A stretch of 64,000 nt of DNA from JBNKVT01 sp050299335 (GCA_050299335.1 JBNKVT010000014.1:1-64000); one strand, 5' to 3'. Numbered from the stretch's first letter, positions 34,330 through 43,373 are shown. The notes: a model not told the origin generated them from the sequence alone. Numbers and translations are program-made.

Positions 34330-35441
34330 GGCCGGTTGACGAGGCGGAACTGGCCGAAGCTGTGGCCACGGCGAAGGGGCCGCTCAGGATCGTCGGCGGC
34401 GGGACGCGCCAGGGTCTCGGGCATCCGGTCGAGGGCGAAGTGCTGGAAACCGGCGGGCTGTCGGGGATCACCCTGTACGAGCCGGGGGCGCTGACGCTGG
34501 TGGCGAAGGCGGGGACGCCGCTGGCGGAGGTCGAGAAGGCCCTGGCCGCTGAAGGGCAGAGGCTGGCCTTCGAGCCGATGGACCATCGCAAGATGTTGGG
34601 CTCGAAGGGCGAGCCGACGATTGGCGGGGTGGCGGCCTGCAATATCTCGGGACCGAGGCGGGTGCAGGCGGGGGCGTGCCGGGACTATATGCTGGGCGTT
34701 CGGTTCGTGGACGGGCAGGGGACAGTGATCAAGAATGGTGGTCGGGTGATGAAGAATGTCACCGGCTATGATCTGGTGAAGCTGATGGCGGGGAGCTATG
34801 GCACGCTGGGGGTGCTGAGCGAGATCAGTTTCAAGGTGCTGCCGGCGCCTGAGCAGGTGGCTATGCTGGTTCTGCGCGGGCTGACCGACGATCAGGCAGG
34901 TGAGGCGATGCGGGCAGCGCTGGCCTCACCTTATGACGTGACGGGCGCGGCTCATGATCCGATGCCTGGAGGTGAACCGGTGACCTTTATCCGGATCGAG
35001 GGGTTTGCGCAGTCGGTCGCCTACCGGGCGGAGAAACTGGAGGCGCTGTTGTCGTCCTTCGGGGCCGATATCGATATCAGTGACGATCCCATCGACTTGG
35101 AGGTCGTGCGCGATGTCGGCAATCTCAGGGGCGCGGGCGATATCTGGCGAATATCGGTGAAGCCGAGCGACGGGCCGCAAGTGGCGCAGCGGGTACAACC
35201 AGAAGCGCATGTTTACGACTGGGGTGGCGGGCTGGTCTGGGCACGGGTTGCCGGGGGCACCGATGTCCGGGCGCTGCTGGCGGGGATCGGCGGGAATGCA
35301 ACGCTGGTCCGGGCCTCGGACGAGACCAAGGCGCGGCTGGGGGTGTTTCCGCAAGCCGACCCGGTCGTGGCGCGGATCAATGAGGGCTTGCGAGAAAAAT
35401 TCGATCCGCGCGCGGTGTTGAACCGGGGGCTGATGGGCTGA
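34326..35441 (+). CDS. glcE: Glycolate oxidase FAD-binding subunit GlcE
   Basis: GlcE of 371 residues, a second FAD-binding subunit of the glycolate oxidase complex. It shows the shortened FAD-binding domain with GGGTRQGLGHPVEG, EPMDHRKMLGS, the GGVAACNISGPRRVQAGACRDYMLG segment and KNGGRVMKNVTGYDLVKLMAGSYGTLG. The start is a GTG forming a GTGA overlap with the stop of glcD. The stop shares one base with the ATG of glcF. The frame is also open much further upstream, but that stretch lies within glcD. Confidence 0.95.
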   Translation: MRPVDEAELAEAVATAKGPLRIVGGGTRQGLGHPVEGEVLETGGLSGITLYEPGALTLVAKAGTPLAEVEKALAAEGQRLAFEPMDHRKMLGSKGEPTIGGVAACNISGPRRVQAGACRDYMLGVRFVDGQGTVIKNGGRVMKNVTGYDLVKLMAGSYGTLGVLSEISFKVLPAPEQVAMLVLRGLTDDQAGEAMRAALASPYDVTGAAHDPMPGGEPVTFIRIEGFAQSVAYRAEKLEALLSSFGADIDISDDPIDLEVVRDVGNLRGAGDIWRISVKPSDGPQVAQRVQPEAHVYDWGGGLVWARVAGGTDVRALLAGIGGNATLVRASDETKARLGVFPQADPVVARINEGLREKFDPRAVLNRGLMG

Positions 35442-36733
35442 TGCAGACGCATTTTTCGGACGAACAGTTGCAGGACCCGGCCGTTGCACGCTCGAACGAG
35501 GTGCTGAGGGCCTGCGTGCATTGCGGCTTTTGTACCGCGACCTGTCCGACCTATCAGGTGCTTGGGGATGAGCTGGACAGCCCTCGGGGGCGGATTTACC
35601 TGATCAAGGACATGCTGGAAAGCGGGCGACCGGCGGACGAAAAGACCGTCAAGCATATCGACCGATGCCTGTCGTGCCTGGCCTGCATGACGACCTGTCC
35701 GTCCGGCGTGCACTACATGCATCTTGTTGATCATGCCCGGGACTATATCGAGGCGACCTATCGGCGGCCTTTGGGGGATCGGGCGCTGCGCTGGCTGCTG
35801 GCGCGGATATTGCCTTATCCGGGGCGGTTCCGCCTCGCGATCCTCGGGGCGTGGATCGGGCGGCCGTTCAAGGGGCTGATGCCGGGGCGGCTGAGGGCGA
35901 TGGTGGAGTTTGCGCCGAAGACGCTGCCGCCGCCGAGCCTGATGGACCGGCCCCAGGTGTTCCCCGCCGAAGGCGCGCGGCGGATGCGGGTGGCGCTGAT
36001 GACGGGCTGCGCTCAGCGGGCTCTGAATACCGATATCAACGCGGCGACGATCCGGCTCCTGACGCGGCATGGCTGCGAGGTGGTGATCGCCCGTGGCATG
36101 GGCTGCTGCGGGGCGGTGACCCATCATATGGGCAAGACCGGCGAGAGCCATGCGGCGGCTGCGCGGAATATCGCGGCGTGGATGGCGGAGGTGCACGGGC
36201 AGGGGCTGGATGCGATCGTCATCAATACCTCGGGCTGCGGGACGACGGTGAAAGACTACGGGCACATGTTCCGCAATGAGGCCCTGGCGGAGGACGCGGC
36301 GGTGGTGTCGGCTCTGGCGAAGGATGTGTCGGAGGTGATGGAGGGGCTGGGGCTGGGTGAGGCGCAGGTGCCGAAGCTGAAGGTCGCCTATCATGCGGCC
36401 TGTTCGCTGCAGCATGGGCAGCAGGTGAAGACCGCTCCGAAGGTGCTGCTGAAAGCGGCGGGCTTCGAGGTTGTGGAACCGGCGGACGCGCATCTGTGCT
36501 GCGGCTCGGCGGGGACCTATAACCTGATGCAGCCGGAGATTTCGAAGGCGCTGAAGGCGCGGAAGGTAGGGACGCTGGAAGCGGTGGCTCCGGAGGTGAT
36601 CGCGGCGGGGAATATCGGCTGCATGATGCAGATCGGTTCGGGGACCGGGCTGCCGGTGGTGCATACGGTCGAGCTGCTGGACTGGGCGACCGGGGGACCG
36701 GAACCGGCGGCCCTGGCACGGAGAGATGCGTGA
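35441..36733 (+). CDS. glcF: Glycolate oxidase iron-sulfur subunit GlcF
   Basis: GlcF of 430 residues. Two 4Fe-4S cluster motifs are near the N-terminus (CVHCGFCTATCPTY and CLSCLACMTTCPSG), and two CCG-domain cores follow (RGMGCCGAVTHHMG and CCGSAGTYNLM). GlcF carries electrons from the GlcD/GlcE flavins to the quinone pool. It is the last gene of the operon and converges on the LysM-rhodanese gene with a 31-base gap. Confidence 0.96.
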   Translation: MQTHFSDEQLQDPAVARSNEVLRACVHCGFCTATCPTYQVLGDELDSPRGRIYLIKDMLESGRPADEKTVKHIDRCLSCLACMTTCPSGVHYMHLVDHARDYIEATYRRPLGDRALRWLLARILPYPGRFRLAILGAWIGRPFKGLMPGRLRAMVEFAPKTLPPPSLMDRPQVFPAEGARRMRVALMTGCAQRALNTDINAATIRLLTRHGCEVVIARGMGCCGAVTHHMGKTGESHAAAARNIAAWMAEVHGQGLDAIVINTSGCGTTVKDYGHMFRNEALAEDAAVVSALAKDVSEVMEGLGLGEAQVPKLKVAYHAACSLQHGQQVKTAPKVLLKAAGFEVVEPADAHLCCGSAGTYNLMQPEISKALKARKVGTLEAVAPEVIAAGNIGCMMQIGSGTGLPVVHTVELLDWATGGPEPAALARRDA

Positions 36734-36764
36734 AATCAGGCGCCCCGACATGCGGATCGGCAAT

Positions 36765-37871
36765 TTACAGGTCGTCGAAACTGTCCTCGACGACGCCCGG
36801 GGCGAGGTCGTGGCCGGTGAAGGTCCAGCCGTGGCTCGATTCGGGGTAGAGCTTGACGTTTTCGATGCCGCTGAGCTCGGACGCGTAGAACCATGACAAC
36901 GCGCCAAGCTCGCCGGTATTGCAGAAATTGACCACGGGCGTGTTTTCCCAGTTCACACTGGCGCCCTTGAGGCGATCAAGCACCGAAATCCGGTGATCGG
37001 TGGCGGATTTGTAGACCGAGAAGGTCTTCGGCACCGAGAAACTGACCGCGCCCGGCAGGGTGGTGGCCAGCGGCTGGCCATCGCCGTTCGACTTGGCGAA
37101 CATGCCCTCGGGACGTGTGTCGATCAGGGCGCCGGCAATGCGGCCCTCGGCGATGGCCTCGACCTCGTCGGTGCTCGCCCACCAGGTGGCGTCGAGATTG
37201 ACGCGCAGGGTCTGGGCCGGCCGCCGGCGCGGGGCGTCTTCGGTGCGCAGATTGGCGTCGGTCCAGGCTTTCATGCCACCATCGAGAATACCGATCTGCT
37301 GAAGCCCGGCGGTTTTCAGCAGCCAGTAGACATAGGCGGCCCGGCCCATATCCATCGGGTCGTCGCGGGTGTGGACAATGACGGTGGGCTGTTCGATCCG
37401 GAGCCCGTTCGTGCTGAAGAGGGCCGACAGGGCCGCGGCATCGGGCGGCTGGCCAGGATTGTCGGCGGGACCGCGCCAGGCCGAAAAGGGAATGTTGATG
37501 GCATCGGGGATGAACACGCCGCCGGTCTTGTCGGCGGGGCGGATGTCGATGATCTGGATGTCGCGGATCTTCAGGAGATTGGCGAGATCGGCCGGGGCGG
37601 GCAGGACGTTCCAGCCTTCGATCCGCAGCGCCTCGGGGTCGGGGCACGGGATGTAGATTTCGGCTCCGGCCTCGACGCGGGCCGGGTTGCCACCGATCGT
37701 GTCGAGATTGGCCTGCCAGATCCGTTCGTAGGCGTGGACGTTGTCATAGGCCTGGCCTGCGACCAGCGACAGGCTTTCGCCGCGCTTGACGATGTGCCAG
37801 TTGCCGCATTCGGTCGCGGTGGCCGCAACAGGCGTTGCGGTCATGAATAATGCAAGAATTCGAAAGAACAT
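36765..37871 (-). CDS. Periplasmic LysM-rhodanese protein
   Basis: A 368-residue exported protein. A signal peptide (about 1-20) is followed by a LysM domain (about 23-75; WHIVKRGESLSLVAGQAYD to EIYIP) and two rhodanese domains. The first rhodanese (about 90-205) has no cysteine at the usual position (IVHTRDDPMD), so it is probably inactive; the second (about 220-355) has FCNTGELGALSWF with the active-site cysteine. The layout resembles a tandem thiosulfate sulfurtransferase with a cell-wall-binding domain. Its substrate and partner are unknown. It converges on glcF and begins a 466-base spacer. Confidence 0.85.
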   Translation of the reverse strand: MFFRILALFMTATPVAATATECGNWHIVKRGESLSLVAGQAYDNVHAYERIWQANLDTIGGNPARVEAGAEIYIPCPDPEALRIEGWNVLPAPADLANLLKIRDIQIIDIRPADKTGGVFIPDAINIPFSAWRGPADNPGQPPDAAALSALFSTNGLRIEQPTVIVHTRDDPMDMGRAAYVYWLLKTAGLQQIGILDGGMKAWTDANLRTEDAPRRRPAQTLRVNLDATWWASTDEVEAIAEGRIAGALIDTRPEGMFAKSNGDGQPLATTLPGAVSFSVPKTFSVYKSATDHRISVLDRLKGASVNWENTPVVNFCNTGELGALSWFYASELSGIENVKLYPESSHGWTFTGHDLAPGVVEDSFDDL

Positions 37872-38337
37872 TTCCCCACCAGGATACTCGTGAAACTGAT
37901 GGAAAGAATATATTCCATTGGATGGGAAGTCCAGTCCGGACGGCCTTGCAGCTTTATCGTTTCGAGAAAGAAGGTGATGATTCTCACAAGTACTTAGCGA
38001 GCTGCCCGTGTGAAGTATTTCGGTGATTATTTTGTGGGAATAAAGGGTTGGTATTCACATTTTAAGTAACCGGAGACAGAGAGATGGCGCGCGTAAAAAT
38101 TTGGTGACGGAGAGGAGAAGGGGGAGGTGTCGTTGTCGGGGTTTCGTGGAAAGCCAGGAGGATTTGGAAGCAAATGCGCGTGGTGAGTTCGGGTCGGCGT
38201 TCGCAGGTTTGCGCACGCGTTCGCGCCTGAAGACCTTCCACTGGAAGGTCTTCCGGGCGGCAGCCGGTCGGCGTTCGCAGGTTTGCTCACGCGTTCGCGC
38301 CTGAAGACCTTCCACTGGAAGGTCTTCCGGGCGGCGC
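37872..38337. other. AT-rich spacer with tandem repeats
   Basis: No convincing gene lies in these 466 bases. The right part (38192-38335) holds two near-identical 74-base units with hairpins. The left part is AT-rich and contains the 10-base palindrome GAATATATTC (37907-37916) near the probable promoter of the LysM-rhodanese gene. Short open frames here on both strands are repetitive by-products of the repeat units. Confidence 0.65.
38192..38335. repeat. Two 74-base direct repeats, each with a strong palindrome
   Basis: Unit 1 spans 38192-38265, unit 2 starts at 38266 and ends about 38335. They differ at one base in the shared part (GCGCAC versus GCTCAC). Each unit carries a perfect 11-bp inverted repeat GAAGACCTTCC / GGAAGGTCTTC with a three-base loop (38229-38253 and 38303-38327). 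There is no T-run, so these are not simple terminators. Two units with no spacer argue against CRISPR. Confidence 0.85.
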
Positions 38338-39141
38338 TCACCCCTCAACAATCCGGCTGCGGTGGCGGCGGAGGAGGAAGAGGCCGACGAGCAGCAGGCA
38401 GGCGGCGAGGAGGAAGACGTAAGGCGGCGAGGCGCTGGGGGCGTCGTAGGTGCCGTAAAAGCCCGAGCGCATCAGAGCGACCGGGTGGGTGAGGGGGTTG
38501 AACCAGATGAGGTCTTTCAGATGTCCCGGCAGGTCCTCGACCAGATAGAAGATGCCGGAGACGATGAAGAGCGGACGGTTGATGACGGTCCAGATGTTGC
38601 TCCAGGAGGGCAGGAAGGTGAAGAGGACGCAGTTCAGCGTTCCGACGCCAAGGCCGAGAAGGGCCGCCATGGCGATGGCCGTCAGAATCGGCGGCAGCGA
38701 GATATTGACCGACACGTCGCGGGTCAGAAGGATGGTGGCGATCATCAGGCTCATGACCACGAGTTGGGTCAGAAGCGACAGAATGAAGCGCGCGAGGATG
38801 GCGTCGAGCGGGGTGACGGACGGGTAGCGCAGCAGTTTCCGGTTGACCTGGACGGCGTGCGAGACGGTGTTGGAGATATCCACATAGACGTTAAACGCCA
38901 GGTAGCCGGTGGCATAGAACAGCGCGAAACTGGTGCCGATGGGCGGCGAACGCATCATCTGCGAGAAGGCCAGGGTCAGAAGGGTGATGGCGGCGAGCGG
39001 CTCGGCGAAGGCCCAGAAATAACCGGCCCAGGAGCGGCCGTAGCGGGTCGCCATCTCGCGCAGGATCAGGGCGCCGAGGACGCGGGCGAACTGGAAGCGG
39101 ACGGGACGGCTGGGCGCCTGGCTGGGGGTCATCATCGTCAA
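38338..39141 (-). CDS. kpsM: Capsule-type polysaccharide ABC exporter permease (KpsM-like)
   Basis: An ABC-2-type permease of 267 residues with six membrane helices. The family opening LGALILREMATRYGRSWAGYFWAF and the C-terminal WFNPLTHPVALMRSGFYGTYDA mark the KpsM/Wzm-type capsular polysaccharide exporters. It would form the inner-membrane channel energised by the KpsT-like ATPase encoded divergently at 40.6 kb. An in-frame ATG two codons later is an alternative start. The 3' end lies just beside the hairpin repeats. Confidence 0.9.
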   Translation of the reverse strand: MTMMTPSQAPSRPVRFQFARVLGALILREMATRYGRSWAGYFWAFAEPLAAITLLTLAFSQMMRSPPIGTSFALFYATGYLAFNVYVDISNTVSHAVQVNRKLLRYPSVTPLDAILARFILSLLTQLVVMSLMIATILLTRDVSVNISLPPILTAIAMAALLGLGVGTLNCVLFTFLPSWSNIWTVINRPLFIVSGIFYLVEDLPGHLKDLIWFNPLTHPVALMRSGFYGTYDAPSASPPYVFLLAACLLLVGLFLLRRHRSRIVEG

Positions 39142-39271
39142 CGGATCGGGTCCGGTTTTAACCTTCTGTTATCCCCGGCGGCGTAAAGCTTCGTTAACGG
39201 GGCGGCGGTCTGGCGGAAAAGGCCTGTTTCGTTGTCGTTGAGGAAGGTTAACAATTCGTGGAGACGCGCCG

Positions 39272-40633
39272 GTGACTGACACGGCGGATATCGAGGCCGG
39301 GCGGGGCCCCGGGACGGCCGGAGGACCGGGGGACGAAACGCGCGGTCCGGGCCGAGGCATCGGCGGGAAGCGCGGTGGCGGCAAGGGCGGCGGCTCGGGA
39401 GGCGGGCTGGCACGGCGCGGCGGCGGTGGTGGCGCGCTGAACAAGCCGAAGAGGCAGCGCCGCAAGCTCCGGGCGATGAAGCTGATCGGGCCGGAAGCCG
39501 GGATGGTGGTCAGCGTGCCCGCCCCAAGGGCGCGGTTGCGGTTCCGCCACGTGATGCTGGTCCTGAGTTTCCTCGCCATGGTGGCGGCCCCCTTGGGTTT
39601 CGTCGGCTGGTACCTGGCCGACAAGGCGGCCGATCAGTATCACTCGGTGGTGGCCTTCACGGTGCGTTCGGAAGAAAGCTCGTCAGCCTTCGATATTCTC
39701 GGCGCGCTGACCGGATCGGGCGGGAATTCGGGGACCGACGCCGAAATCCTGCATGAATACATCCAGTCCCAGCAGATGGTCGAGAAACTCGACGCGGCGC
39801 TCGATCTCCGCGCCATCTACAACCGGGCCGGAGAGGACTGGCTGTTCCGGCTCGGCGCGCACAGGTCGATCGAGGATCTGCACTGGTACTGGGGCTGGGC
39901 GGTTGATGTGGCCTTTGACAATAATTCCGGCCTGATCGAAGTCACCGCGCGCGCCTTCGATCCCGAGGACGCGCACCGGATTGCGGCGGCGGTGCTGGAG
40001 GAAAGCAACCGGCTGGTCAACCGGCTGTCGGACGAGGCGCGGGCCGATGCGATCCGCTTTTCCGAGGCCGATCTGGAGGAGGCCGAGGCGCGGCTGCGCG
40101 AGATGCGGGTGAAGTTGAGGACCTTCCGCAACGAGAACCGGATCATCGATCCCGAGGCCGGGGTGACCGGGTTTCAGGGTTTGGTGAACACGCTGGAGGA
40201 GCAGCTGGCCCAGGCGCTGGTGGCGCGCAACGAGCTGCGCTCCTTCGCCTCGGAAAACGACCCGCGTCTGGCCAATGCCGAGCGGCGGATCGAGGCGATC
40301 CGCGAGCAGATCGAGGCGGAAAAGGCCGCACTGGCCGCGCGGGACACGACCCGGGGACAGCCCCTGGCAGAGGTCATCGGGGCCTATGAGGAACTGCTGG
40401 TCGATCTGAAATTTTCCGAGGACAGCTATACCTCGGCGCTGGCGGCCTTCGAGGCGGCGCGGGCCGAGGCGCGGCGGCAGACGCGCTATCTCGCGGCCCA
40501 TGTCGAACCGACGATGAGCGAGGTCCCGCAATATCCGCAGCGCGTGCTATTGACGGTCGCGGCGGGGCTGGTGCTGTTGGTGGTCTGGGGAGTCGTGGTG
40601 CTGCTGGGCTATAATGTCCGGGACAGGCGATGA
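39272..40633 (+). CDS. kpsE: Capsule export inner-membrane/periplasmic protein (KpsE-like)
   Basis: A 453-residue polysaccharide co-polymerase-type (Wzz/KpsE) protein. It has a first membrane segment at about 92-115 (HVMLVLSFLAMVAAPLGFVGWYLAD), a large periplasmic part with coiled coil (about 255-410), and a second membrane segment near the C-terminus (VLLTVAAGLVLLVVWGVVVLL). The conserved VAFTVRSEESSSAFDILGAL stretch is typical of KpsE/CtrB/BexC. The unusual N-terminus (about 15-60) is very rich in Gly, Arg and Lys. The start is a GTG with GGAG nine bases upstream. Its end overlaps kpsT by four bases. Confidence 0.88.
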   Translation: MTDTADIEAGRGPGTAGGPGDETRGPGRGIGGKRGGGKGGGSGGGLARRGGGGGALNKPKRQRRKLRAMKLIGPEAGMVVSVPAPRARLRFRHVMLVLSFLAMVAAPLGFVGWYLADKAADQYHSVVAFTVRSEESSSAFDILGALTGSGGNSGTDAEILHEYIQSQQMVEKLDAALDLRAIYNRAGEDWLFRLGAHRSIEDLHWYWGWAVDVAFDNNSGLIEVTARAFDPEDAHRIAAAVLEESNRLVNRLSDEARADAIRFSEADLEEAEARLREMRVKLRTFRNENRIIDPEAGVTGFQGLVNTLEEQLAQALVARNELRSFASENDPRLANAERRIEAIREQIEAEKAALAARDTTRGQPLAEVIGAYEELLVDLKFSEDSYTSALAAFEAARAEARRQTRYLAAHVEPTMSEVPQYPQRVLLTVAAGLVLLVVWGVVVLLGYNVRDRR

Positions 40634-41289
40634 TCCGGTTTCACAATGTTTCCAAGGAGTTCCGATCCAAGGGTGTCACCAGGACCATCGTTCAGGACCT
40701 GAACCTGACCCTGCCAGACGGGCGCAATCTAGCGCTGATCGGACGCAACGGTGCCGGAAAATCGACGCTGCTGGAGATGATCGCCGGCACGCTGGAGCCG
40801 AGCGGCGGCTGGATCGAGCGCCGGGGCCGGGTCTCGTGGCCGCTGGGTTTTGCCGGCAGTTTCCATCCCGATCTGACCGGCTATCAGAACGCCCGTTTCG
40901 TGGCGCGGATCTACGGGGTCGATTGCGACATGCTGATCGACTATGTCGAGGATTTCGCCGAACTGGGCCGCTCCTTTGGCCTGCCCCTGCGGTATTATTC
41001 CTCCGGAATGAAGGCGCGGCTGGCCTTCGGCCTGTCGATGGGGATTTCCTTCGACACTTATCTGATCGACGAGATTACCGCGGTGGGCGACTTGGCCTTC
41101 AAGGAAAAATGCCGCGCGGTGCTGCGCGAAAAGATGGCGCGGGCCGATGTGATCATGGTGTCGCATAATTTTTCCACCGTCACCGATTACTGCGATTGTG
41201 CGCTGGTGCTGAATGGCGGGCGGGCGGTTTTTTTCGACGATATCGACCTGGCGATCGCAAGCTACAAGGCGCTGATGCGGGCGGCGTGA
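40630..41289 (+). CDS. kpsT: Capsule-type polysaccharide ABC exporter ATPase (KpsT-like)
   Basis: An ABC ATPase of 219 residues, the typical KpsT length. Walker A is GRNGAGKSTLLE (about 38-49), the signature is YYSSGMKARLAFGLS and Walker B is DTYLIDEITAVGD, the variant typical of capsule and O-antigen exporters. It should energise the KpsM-like permease. The start overlaps kpsE (ATGA). No glycosyltransferase or capsule synthesis gene lies beside it. Confidence 0.93.
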   Translation: MIRFHNVSKEFRSKGVTRTIVQDLNLTLPDGRNLALIGRNGAGKSTLLEMIAGTLEPSGGWIERRGRVSWPLGFAGSFHPDLTGYQNARFVARIYGVDCDMLIDYVEDFAELGRSFGLPLRYYSSGMKARLAFGLSMGISFDTYLIDEITAVGDLAFKEKCRAVLREKMARADVIMVSHNFSTVTDYCDCALVLNGGRAVFFDDIDLAIASYKALMRAA

Positions 41290-41346
41290 GGCGCGGCCCC
41301 GACGCCAGTGTCAAAGGCAATTCCGTTGCAGCGGCCCCGTCCGGCG

Positions 41347-42411
41347 TCAGGATTTCGGCGCAATCCGGGTAACATGGCCCATCTTGCGTCCGGGCCGCGC
41401 CTCGGCCTTGCCATAGAGATGCAGCCCGTCGCCAAAGATGTCCCGCCAGCGCCCGGCCTCGTCGCCGATCAGGTTGGTCATCACCGCATCCGAATGCCGC
41501 GATCCGTCCCCGAGCGGCCAGCCGCAAATGGCGCGGATATGCTGCTCGAACTGGTCGATGACGCAGGCATTCTGGGTCCAGTGGCCGGAATTATGGACGC
41601 GCGGGGCGATCTCGTTGACGACGAGGCCCGCTTGCGTGACGAAAAGCTCGACGCCGAGCACACCGACATAGTCGAGCGCGTTAAGGATTTTTCCCGCCAG
41701 CAGGACAGCATCGGTGCGCTGCGACGCGGTGAGCGTGGCTGGAACGGTGGTGGTGTGCAGGATGCCGTCGCGGTGGACATTCTCGCCGGGGTCGAAACAG
41801 GCGACCGCGCCGTCGAGGCCGCGGGCGGCGATGACCGAGACCTCGCTGTCGAAGGCGACGAAACCTTCAAGGATCGCCGGAGCGCCCTTGAGGGCCTCCA
41901 TGGCGGCAGGCGCGTCGCCGGGAGCGCTCAGACGGGTCTGGCCCTTGCCGTCATAGCCGAAGCGGCGGGTCTTCAGGATCGCGGGCGTGCCGATCTCGGC
42001 GAGGGCGGCCTCAAGATCGGCGAGACTGTCCACGGCGCGGTAAGGGGCGGTGGCGAGGCCGATTTGGATGAGGAAATCCTTTTCCGCAATCCGGTCCTGG
42101 GACCTTGCGAGGGCCGCGCGGCCCGGTCGGATGGGGGCGATGGCCTCGATCCGGTCGAGGGTTGCGGTGGGGACATTCTCGAATTCGTAGGTGACGACGT
42201 CGACCGCATCGGCGAAGCGGGTGAGAGCCGCCTCGTCTTCCCAAGGTGCGGTAGTGACGGCGGCAGCGACCTGGCCGGCGGGCGGGTTGGGTGAGGGGTC
42301 GTAGATGTGGCAGGAAATGCCGAGGCGTGCGGCGGCGAGCGCCAGCATCCGGCCAAGCTGGCCGCCGCCGAGGATACCGACCACCGAACCGGGGCCGAGG
42401 ATGTCAGTCAT
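41347..42411 (-). CDS. purK: N5-carboxyaminoimidazole ribonucleotide synthase PurK
   Basis: PurK of 354 residues, ATP-grasp enzyme of purine biosynthesis that makes N5-CAIR from AIR, bicarbonate and ATP. The opening GSVVGILGGGQLGRMLALAA, the TYEFENVP loop, KTRRFGYDGKGQ and the C-terminal EIAPRVHNSGHWT are diagnostic. The ATG at 42409-42411 is preferred and overlaps the end of purE by eight bases; in-frame upstream codons lie within purE. Purine operon partner is purE directly upstream. Confidence 0.95.
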   Translation of the reverse strand: MTDILGPGSVVGILGGGQLGRMLALAAARLGISCHIYDPSPNPPAGQVAAAVTTAPWEDEAALTRFADAVDVVTYEFENVPTATLDRIEAIAPIRPGRAALARSQDRIAEKDFLIQIGLATAPYRAVDSLADLEAALAEIGTPAILKTRRFGYDGKGQTRLSAPGDAPAAMEALKGAPAILEGFVAFDSEVSVIAARGLDGAVACFDPGENVHRDGILHTTTVPATLTASQRTDAVLLAGKILNALDYVGVLGVELFVTQAGLVVNEIAPRVHNSGHWTQNACVIDQFEQHIRAICGWPLGDGSRHSDAVMTNLIGDEAGRWRDIFGDGLHLYGKAEARPGRKMGHVTRIAPKS

Positions 42412-42892
42412 CCGTGGGCTCCTCGGGGATGGCGTCGGTCTGGGCCTTGCGCCAGGCGTCGAGCCTGAGGGCGAGGGCGGCGTCGGTGGTGGCGAGGATA
42501 GAGGCCGCCAGCAGCCCGGCATTGGCGGCCCCGGCCGGGCCGATGGCCAGGGTTCCGACGGGGATGCCCCTGGGCATCTGGACGATGGACAGGAGCGAAT
42601 CCTGGCCCGAGAGGGCGGAGGATTTCACCGGGACACCCAGGACCGGCAGCCGGGTCTTCGACGCGATCATGCCGGGCAGATGCGCCGCCCCGCCCGCGCC
42701 GGCAATGATGATCCGAATGCCGCGCTCGGCGGCCGCCTCGGCAAAGGCGAACATGCGGTCCGGGGTTCGGTGGGCCGAGATGATCCTGGCCTCATGGGGC
42801 ACGCCGAGCGCCTCGAGGGTGCCCGCGGCCTCCTTCATCGTCGGCCAGTCCGACTGGCTGCCCATCACGATCGATACCTGAGGCGCTACCAT
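42404..42892 (-). CDS. purE: N5-carboxyaminoimidazole ribonucleotide mutase PurE
   Basis: PurE of 162 residues, normal length for the bacterial class I mutase. It has VMGSQSDWPTM (substrate loop), the catalytic ISAHRTPDRM histidine motif and AGAGGAAHLPGM. It converts N5-CAIR, the PurK product, to CAIR. The ATG at 42890-42892 is chosen because it opens with MVAPQVSIVMGS in line with the family; the ten-codon longer in-frame start adds an Arg-rich run. Confidence 0.96.
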   Translation of the reverse strand: MVAPQVSIVMGSQSDWPTMKEAAGTLEALGVPHEARIISAHRTPDRMFAFAEAAAERGIRIIIAGAGGAAHLPGMIASKTRLPVLGVPVKSSALSGQDSLLSIVQMPRGIPVGTLAIGPAGAANAGLLAASILATTDAALALRLDAWRKAQTDAIPEEPTDD

Positions 42893-43018
42893 CGGCCCTC
42901 TCCGCAATTGTGAGCGGCGCACTATAGCCGCGCGGGGCGGGACGGCAAGGGGGTCGCGGCGCGCGGCGGGGCGATGCGCTCAGGCGAGGATGTCGGGCAA
43001 TGATTACAGGCAAAGATA

Positions 43019-43234
43019 TCAGGCAATGATATCGGGGGTCAGTTCGTCCTCGATCCGGGCGATCTCGTCCTTCAGGGACAGTTTCTTCTTCTTCAGCCGC
43101 TTCAGCGACAGGGGATCGGCACGGGTGGTTTCCATGGCGTGGATGGCGGCGTCGAGGTCGCGGTGTTCGGTCTGCAGGGCGGTCAGTTTCGCCCGGAGGA
43201 TTTCCTCGTGATCCATCGTCGGAGGATTGGTCAT
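43019..43234 (-). CDS. YdcH/DUF465-family small protein
   Basis: A 71-residue charged helical protein of the DUF465 (YdcH) family, with HRDLDAAIHAME, LKRLKKKKLSLKDEI and ARIEDEL forming a predicted coiled coil. The family is frequent in alphaproteobacteria and its function is unknown. An internal ATG six codons in (MDHEEI) is an alternative start. It lies upstream of purE on the same strand with a 126-base gap. Confidence 0.85.
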   Translation of the reverse strand: MTNPPTMDHEEILRAKLTALQTEHRDLDAAIHAMETTRADPLSLKRLKKKKLSLKDEIARIEDELTPDIIA

Positions 43235-43259
43235 TCACGCCACCGGATAAGCTCGTCCT

Positions 43260-43288
43260 CTTGCACTATGTCCAGACCGCTCCCATAT
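43260..43288 (+). promoter_or_regulatory. Candidate RpoH (sigma32) promoter of hsp20
   Basis: CTTGCAC (43260-43266) and CCCATAT (43282-43288), with 18 bases between CTTG and CCCATAT, fit the heat-shock promoter pattern. It lies about 115 bases upstream of the hsp20 ATG. Confidence 0.5.
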
Positions 43289-43373
43289 TTTCAAGCGAAA
43301 GGGTCGCCGCGTGCGGGGCCCTGGCGGGTGCTGTCCACGGGGATTGCCTAGCGGATGCCTGCTTAACAACGGG

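Noticed and set aside
38192..38335. CRISPR array
   Set aside because: Only two contiguous units, no spacers, no cas genes.
38027..38351. Small open frames in the repeat spacer on both strands
   Set aside because: They encode the repeat units (KTFQWKVFRRER on repeat) and have no ribosome site or conservation sign.
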